Shown: piece by piece, positions 60,893 to 64,000 of the stretch
How the letters are laid out: each line of letters starts with the position of its first letter
Position numbering within the stretch: the first letter of the stretch is position 1
NCBI RefSeq assembly: GCF_010731895.1
Contig: NZ_AP022596.1
Location: 3,968,001-4,032,000 of the forward strand
Direction of reading: 5' to 3'
Origin: Mycolicibacterium helvum
GTDB taxonomy: Bacteria > Actinomycetota > Actinomycetes > Mycobacteriales > Mycobacteriaceae
DNA: 64,000 bases
Notes under the pieces: generated by a model
The model's input: only the letters and a program-made list of their open reading frames with translations
The model's database searches: none
What the model was told of the DNA's origin: nothing
Position numbers and translations under genes: made by a program

Positions 60893-61750
60893 TCAGTGTG
60901 CGGCGGTTAGCACCTGGTCGGCGCTGAGTTCGGGATTGGACTCGACGGCTTCCTCGGGGCTGCTCGCCCCGGTCAGGACGGCCACCAGGGCGGCGGTGAT
61001 CGCGGTGGGGTTGGCGTGCTGGAAGATGTTGCGGCCCACTGAGGTTCCGACGGCACCGACGTCACGGGCGGCCTTGACCTTGCGCAGGAGCGCGAGATCG
61101 GACTCGCGGGAGCCGCCGGCGACGATGACCGGGGTCCCCGAGACGCAGTCGACGATCGGCGAGAACTCCTCAGGGCTACCCAGCCAGTTGGTCTTCACGA
61201 TGTCGGCGCCCAGTTCGACGCACAGGCGTGCACTGCGCTTGAGGTAGGACAATCCCCACGTGCTTTGGTAGTCCTTGCCGTCGCCGAAGTAGGCGTTCGG
61301 GAACTCGGCCTCGGCGATGAACGGCAGTCCGTACTCGCGGCACTTCTCGCCGATGGAACCGGTCAGCGAGATCACGTCGGCCTCGTTCTCCGGGGCGAAC
61401 GGGAGCAGCGCGACGACACCGTCGACGCCGAGGGTGGCGCAGTGCTCGACCGAGGCGATGAGCCGTTCCTGGTGGGACTTCTCGCCGCGGGTCGCGGTCG
61501 CGGTGATCTTTGCGACGATGGCGACCTCGGGGGATTCGGCAATGACGGGGGAGAGGGACTGAAGCAGGCCCGGGGTGAGGAATGCACAGTTGGCGCCGCC
61601 GTTGCGGACCTTTCGGAAGCTCGTGGCGGGATCCTCGATCCCAGACATGACTTCGGGCACGCTCGTGCCATGGGAGAAGGCGAACATCACCGAGGAATTG
61701 GTGGCGGGGTCGATGATGCGACGCAGGCGGAGATCTTTACCGATGGACAT
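60893..61750 (-). CDS. Class I aldolase of the DeoC/LsrF/FbaB group
   Basis: A 285-aa TIM-barrel protein with the Schiff-base lysine in ADIVKTNWLGSPEEF and the phosphate-binding end VIVAGGSRESD, then GAVGTSVGRNIFQHANP. This is the pattern of LsrF-like thiolases and class I fructose-bisphosphate aldolases. Such enzymes cleave or transfer a two- or three-carbon unit from a keto compound. GAGAGG lies before the ATG. It follows the Tm-1-like gene by 34 bases, an association seen elsewhere, and would produce the central metabolites of the pathway. Confidence 0.84.
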   Translation of the reverse strand: MSIGKDLRLRRIIDPATNSSVMFAFSHGTSVPEVMSGIEDPATSFRKVRNGGANCAFLTPGLLQSLSPVIAESPEVAIVAKITATATRGEKSHQERLIASVEHCATLGVDGVVALLPFAPENEADVISLTGSIGEKCREYGLPFIAEAEFPNAYFGDGKDYQSTWGLSYLKRSARLCVELGADIVKTNWLGSPEEFSPIVDCVSGTPVIVAGGSRESDLALLRKVKAARDVGAVGTSVGRNIFQHANPTAITAALVAVLTGASSPEEAVESNPELSADQVLTAAH

Positions 61751-61784
61751 TGCTACCTCTCATTGGGTGTTTATTGCGGAAGCC

Positions 61785-63104
61785 TCAGGCAAACGCGGGT
61801 GGGTGTGTGTGCTGCGCGCGCAGCATCGAAGTGAAGACCGCCAGTACCTGATCGATGAACGCATCGTCGTTGATATGCAGGTCGAGTTCGGTCAGCGCGA
61901 CGTGGTCGGCGAGGTTCGCGCGCAGTGTGTTGATGAAGGCGCCGTCCGCTTCCGGATTCCAGAACGCTTTACCCGGGGCGTCGGGAACTGAGAAGCCGCC
62001 AGTGGGGATGAATACGTGTGTCGGACCGGTAGCCTTGTTCGCCTTGTAAGCGAATGTTTTGGCTAGCGCGGTCATTTCGTCGGCGGTGAGTCTCACCAGA
62101 GTCAGTTCGGGGTTATGCCCGAAGTACGTGCGGTCGGGAAATTCGGCAGTCGCCGCGCTCATCGGACCGCACGTGATGAAGTCGGTGCAGCCGGGGACCA
62201 GGATCTGGGGCAGCCCGGCCAGACCTGCGGCCTCCATGCGATCGGGCCCGGGGTCCATCAAGCCGCCGACGAGGCTGGCGCCGAGTTCGGTGGTGGTGTA
62301 GTCCAGGACGGCGTCGACCTGTCCGGTCCGGACGGCGTCTTCCAGTGCGCGTCCACCGGTCCCGTTGGCGTGAAATGCGATGAAGGAGATGCCGCGCTCT
62401 TCGAGGTACGCCCGAGCACGCATCAGCGGTCCGGTGGTGTTGCCATTCATCGACACCGCGACGGTTAGCGGCCGGGAATTGCCGTTGTCGGCGGCGGCGG
62501 AAGTGCTCACGCCCATGGCGGCCTTGGCGGCCCCGACGATGTAACCGGCCGCAGTCCGGTAGATCCGGGAGGTGATGGTGTTGACGCCGATGATGTCGAC
62601 GACCGAGTGCATCACCGCGACATCACGGATCCCGACGTAGGGCTCGAACGTGCGGCTTCCGGAGGCCAACGGAGACACGATCAGTTTGGGAAAGCCCACC
62701 GGCAGTTCCTGCAGGGCCGGTCCTGCGATATGAATCCCGGCGCCGCCCATGCAGATCGCAGCGTCGATCTCACCGTCGGCATGCAGATGGGAGAGCAGGG
62801 CGCCGACGCCCGCCCGCAGTGCGGAGACGGCCGCGCCACGGGGCAGGGCGCTGATCTCGTCGATGCTGCTTCCGGCGGCCAGGGCGACAGTGTCCTGGTC
62901 GATGAAACGTCGGCCCTTGAGTGCGGCGGTCGACGGGTGTTCGGCGTGCCGAGCGGAGGTGTCGAGCAACAGGGGGGTGGCGTCAAACTCCTCGATGAGG
63001 TCCGCCACCGCACATAATTCGTCGGCCTTCGTGTCGAAGGTGCCGATAACCAGCACATTCGGCCGGGGGAGCCGTGCGCTTCCAGCGCGTGTGACGGAGC
63101 TCAT
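61785..63104 (-). CDS. Tm-1-like ATP-binding domain protein (UPF0261)
   Basis: A 439-aa protein of the UPF0261/Tm-1 family: VLVIGTFDTKADELCAVADL at the start, the GGAGIHIAGPALQELPVGFPK loop, VSPLASGSRTFEPYVGIRD, then HANGTGGRALEDAVRTGQVD and a C-terminal PTGGFSVPDAPGKAFWNPEAD. The plant Tm-1 homologue binds ATP; bacterial members occur with aldolase-like partners in catabolic clusters, with unsettled chemistry. It is the first gene of the minus-strand cluster. A near-ideal promoter (TTGATT, 17 bases, TACTGT) would start transcription only a few bases before the ATG, suggesting a leaderless mRNA. Confidence 0.85.
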   Translation of the reverse strand: MSSVTRAGSARLPRPNVLVIGTFDTKADELCAVADLIEEFDATPLLLDTSARHAEHPSTAALKGRRFIDQDTVALAAGSSIDEISALPRGAAVSALRAGVGALLSHLHADGEIDAAICMGGAGIHIAGPALQELPVGFPKLIVSPLASGSRTFEPYVGIRDVAVMHSVVDIIGVNTITSRIYRTAAGYIVGAAKAAMGVSTSAAADNGNSRPLTVAVSMNGNTTGPLMRARAYLEERGISFIAFHANGTGGRALEDAVRTGQVDAVLDYTTTELGASLVGGLMDPGPDRMEAAGLAGLPQILVPGCTDFITCGPMSAATAEFPDRTYFGHNPELTLVRLTADEMTALAKTFAYKANKATGPTHVFIPTGGFSVPDAPGKAFWNPEADGAFINTLRANLADHVALTELDLHINDDAFIDQVLAVFTSMLRAQHTHPPAFA

Positions 63105-63112
63105 GTCCGATG

Positions 63113-63141
63113 ACAGTAGACGTGGCTGCCGAACAAATCAA
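63113..63141 (-). promoter_or_regulatory. Promoter of the Tm-1-like operon
   Basis: On the minus strand TTGATT (63136-63141) and TACTGT (63113-63118) are separated by exactly 17 bases. The expected start point is near 63106, next to the ATG at 63104. A half-site GCCGAAC (63128-63134, plus strand) falls in the spacer. Confidence 0.6.
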
Positions 63142-63159
63142 GCCGAAATCGCATCTTTT

Positions 63160-63175
63160 GTTCGGTAGGCCGAAC
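63160..63175. promoter_or_regulatory. Operator-like dyad GTTCGG-TAGG-CCGAAC
   Basis: A perfect inverted repeat with the same half-sites and spacing as at 51495-51510. It lies about 20 bases upstream of the -35 box of the Tm-1-like operon, a position more usual for an activator or for looping with the half-site inside the promoter. Confidence 0.7.
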
Positions 63176-63376
63176 GGAAGGCGAAGTTTTTACGGGATCA
63201 GAGTGATCGCCGATCGGAATGACGAACGGGGTCAGATGGCTCGCGGTGCGCTGGGTCCGGCATGCGGCGACCCCACATCGGAAGTGGGCTAATGACTGCT
63301 CCGGCGATCGTATGGGCCGAATGTACCGTCTTGGCGCATGGTGCGGCTAGCGGTGCGTGTGAATTAGCAAGATTTC

Positions 63377-63392
63377 GCTCGGTTTTCCGAAC
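63377..63392. promoter_or_regulatory. Imperfect operator-like dyad GCTCGG-TTTT-CCGAAC
   Basis: One base away from the perfect dyads at 51495 and 63160, it lies about 50 bases before the glycine riboswitch, where the gcvP promoter should be. It may tie gcvP to the same regulator; with one mismatch, chance is possible. Confidence 0.45.
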
Positions 63393-63440
63393 GGTGTGGT
63401 TTCATAGGTTCCACCACAATTGAAGACGCTATCGACTCAC

Positions 63441-63629
63441 AGCGGGAGAACCTCCGAATCGGAGGCGCCGTAGGAGCAAGTCCTCCCCGGGAATCTCTCA
63501 GGCCCCAGTACCGCTGCGACGAGGCAACTCTGGAGAAAGCGCCCCCAGCGGGGCGTTTACCGAAGGTGAAGAGCGCGCCCGAACGGCGCTGCAAATCTCT
63601 CAGGTCCAAGGACAGAGCGGGGAGGGTCC
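63441..63629 (+). ncRNA. Tandem glycine riboswitch (gcvT motif) ahead of gcvP
   Basis: Two glycine aptamers are visible in sequence. The first has GCGGGAGA, GGCGCCG-AGGAGCAA and AATCTCTCAGG (about 63441-63541); the second has GCGGGGCGTTTACCGAAGG-GAA and AAATCTCTCAGG ending in GGACAGAG (about 63545-63629). These are the conserved cores of the family, which usually turns glycine-cleavage genes on when glycine is plentiful. The gcvP start lies 46 bases downstream. No distinct terminator stem follows, so control may be at the level of translation. Confidence 0.92.
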
Positions 63630-63674
63630 ATCAAGGACAGCTCGCTGATGCGAGCACGAACTTGGAGAGATCCC

Positions 63675-64000
63675 TTGTCGCTCAACACTTCAACGCAACT
63701 GATTTTTGCTGACCGTCATATCGGACCCACCCCGGCTGAACAGCACCGGATGCTGCACGCAATCGGTCTCGGCACTCTGGACGAGTTGATCGAGGCTGCG
63801 GTGCCCTCGTCGATCCGCACGGCGGCTGCACTCACATTGCCCGCGGCGCGATCCGAAGAAGGGGTGCTCGCCGAGCTGGCACACATCGCTGCCACGAACC
63901 GGACGTGCGTTCAGATGATCGGCTTGGGCTACTACGACACGATCACCCCGCCGGTGCTGCGTCGCAACATGCTCGAGTCTCCGGCCTGGTACACCTCCTA
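63675..64000 (+). CDS. gcvP: Glycine dehydrogenase (decarboxylating), P-protein, N-terminal part (3' end outside the window)
   Basis: From a TTG with GGAGAG upstream, 108 codons are visible. They read FADRHIGPTPAEQHRMLHAI, then LDELIEAAVPSSIR and MIGLGYYDTITPPVLRRNML, the standard beginning of glycine-cleavage P-protein, which decarboxylates glycine with PLP and passes the aminomethyl group to lipoyl-H protein. The PLP lysine lies beyond the window. The tandem glycine riboswitch upstream confirms the assignment. The protein should run to about 950 aa. Confidence 0.93.
   Translation, partial: MSLNTSTQLIFADRHIGPTPAEQHRMLHAIGLGTLDELIEAAVPSSIRTAAALTLPAARSEEGVLAELAHIAATNRTCVQMIGLGYYDTITPPVLRRNMLESPAWYTS

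Noticed and set aside
1-64000. CRISPR array or rRNA operon
   Set aside because: No regularly spaced repeats of 25-40 bases and no rRNA-like sequence were seen on either strand.

Overview
The window is high-G+C actinobacterial DNA and looks like a Mycobacterium/Mycolicibacterium-type chromosome. Supporting signs are a WhiB-family iron-sulfur regulator, two mycofactocin-coupled type short-chain dehydrogenases, a mycobacterial-style TraA relaxase/helicase, many GTG/TTG starts and a tandem glycine riboswitch ahead of gcvP.

Region 1 (1 to about 14.35 kb) is an accessory island. It opens inside a conjugative relaxase-helicase gene. A very large NACHT NTPase follows, with eroded IS110 transposase pieces on both sides. 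Then come a tightly packed three-gene operon (TIGR04255-like protein, HTH protein, unknown protein), two small phage/plasmid-like genes, a complete IS481-family element, and a translationally coupled pair (coiled-coil protein plus DUF4041/T5orf172 GIY-YIG-type protein). The island ends at a 3' tRNA fragment that looks like an attachment site, next to an eroded transposase tail.

Region 2 (15.0-29.5 kb) is an amine-catabolic cluster built around gamma-glutamylation: class III aminotransferase, glutamate dehydrogenase, GntR/FCD regulator with a perfect palindromic operator, PuuD-like gamma-glutamyl hydrolase, glutamine-synthetase-like ligase, two aldehyde dehydrogenases, zinc alcohol dehydrogenase, PucR regulator, family III CoA-transferase and APC permease.

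Region 3 (29.7-43.7 kb) has a 2-oxoacid/acetoin-type dehydrogenase operon (E1 alpha-beta fusion, a WhiB gene, E2) and a second gamma-glutamylation set (permease, ligase, hydrolase). It also has a convergent sugar-acid-like operon (SMP-30 lactonase, enolase-superfamily protein, RidA, SDR) and an IclR regulator followed by an SDR. A shared motif, ATGyAATACAT, lies in the two divergent promoter regions and suggests IclR control of both.

Region 4 (43.75-48.6 kb) is a second accessory insert. It holds a candidate peptide-modifying operon (119-aa putative precursor, radical SAM/SPASM enzyme with a PqqD-like N-terminus, LPLAT-like acyltransferase) and an unrelated two-gene operon of unknown function.

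Region 5 (48.6-63.1 kb) encodes a secreted DsbA-fold protein and then a long minus-strand catabolic cluster: Tm-1-like protein, LsrF/DeoC-like aldolase, MDR dehydrogenase, creatininase-family hydrolase, PotABCD-type ABC importer with two paralogous binding proteins, XRE-cupin regulator, two mycofactocin-coupled type SDRs and a Gfo/Idh/MocA dehydrogenase. The operator-like dyad GTTCGG-N4-CCGAAC precedes the first gene and the second binding-protein gene. A one-mismatch copy lies ahead of the glycine riboswitch and gcvP, which runs off the right edge.
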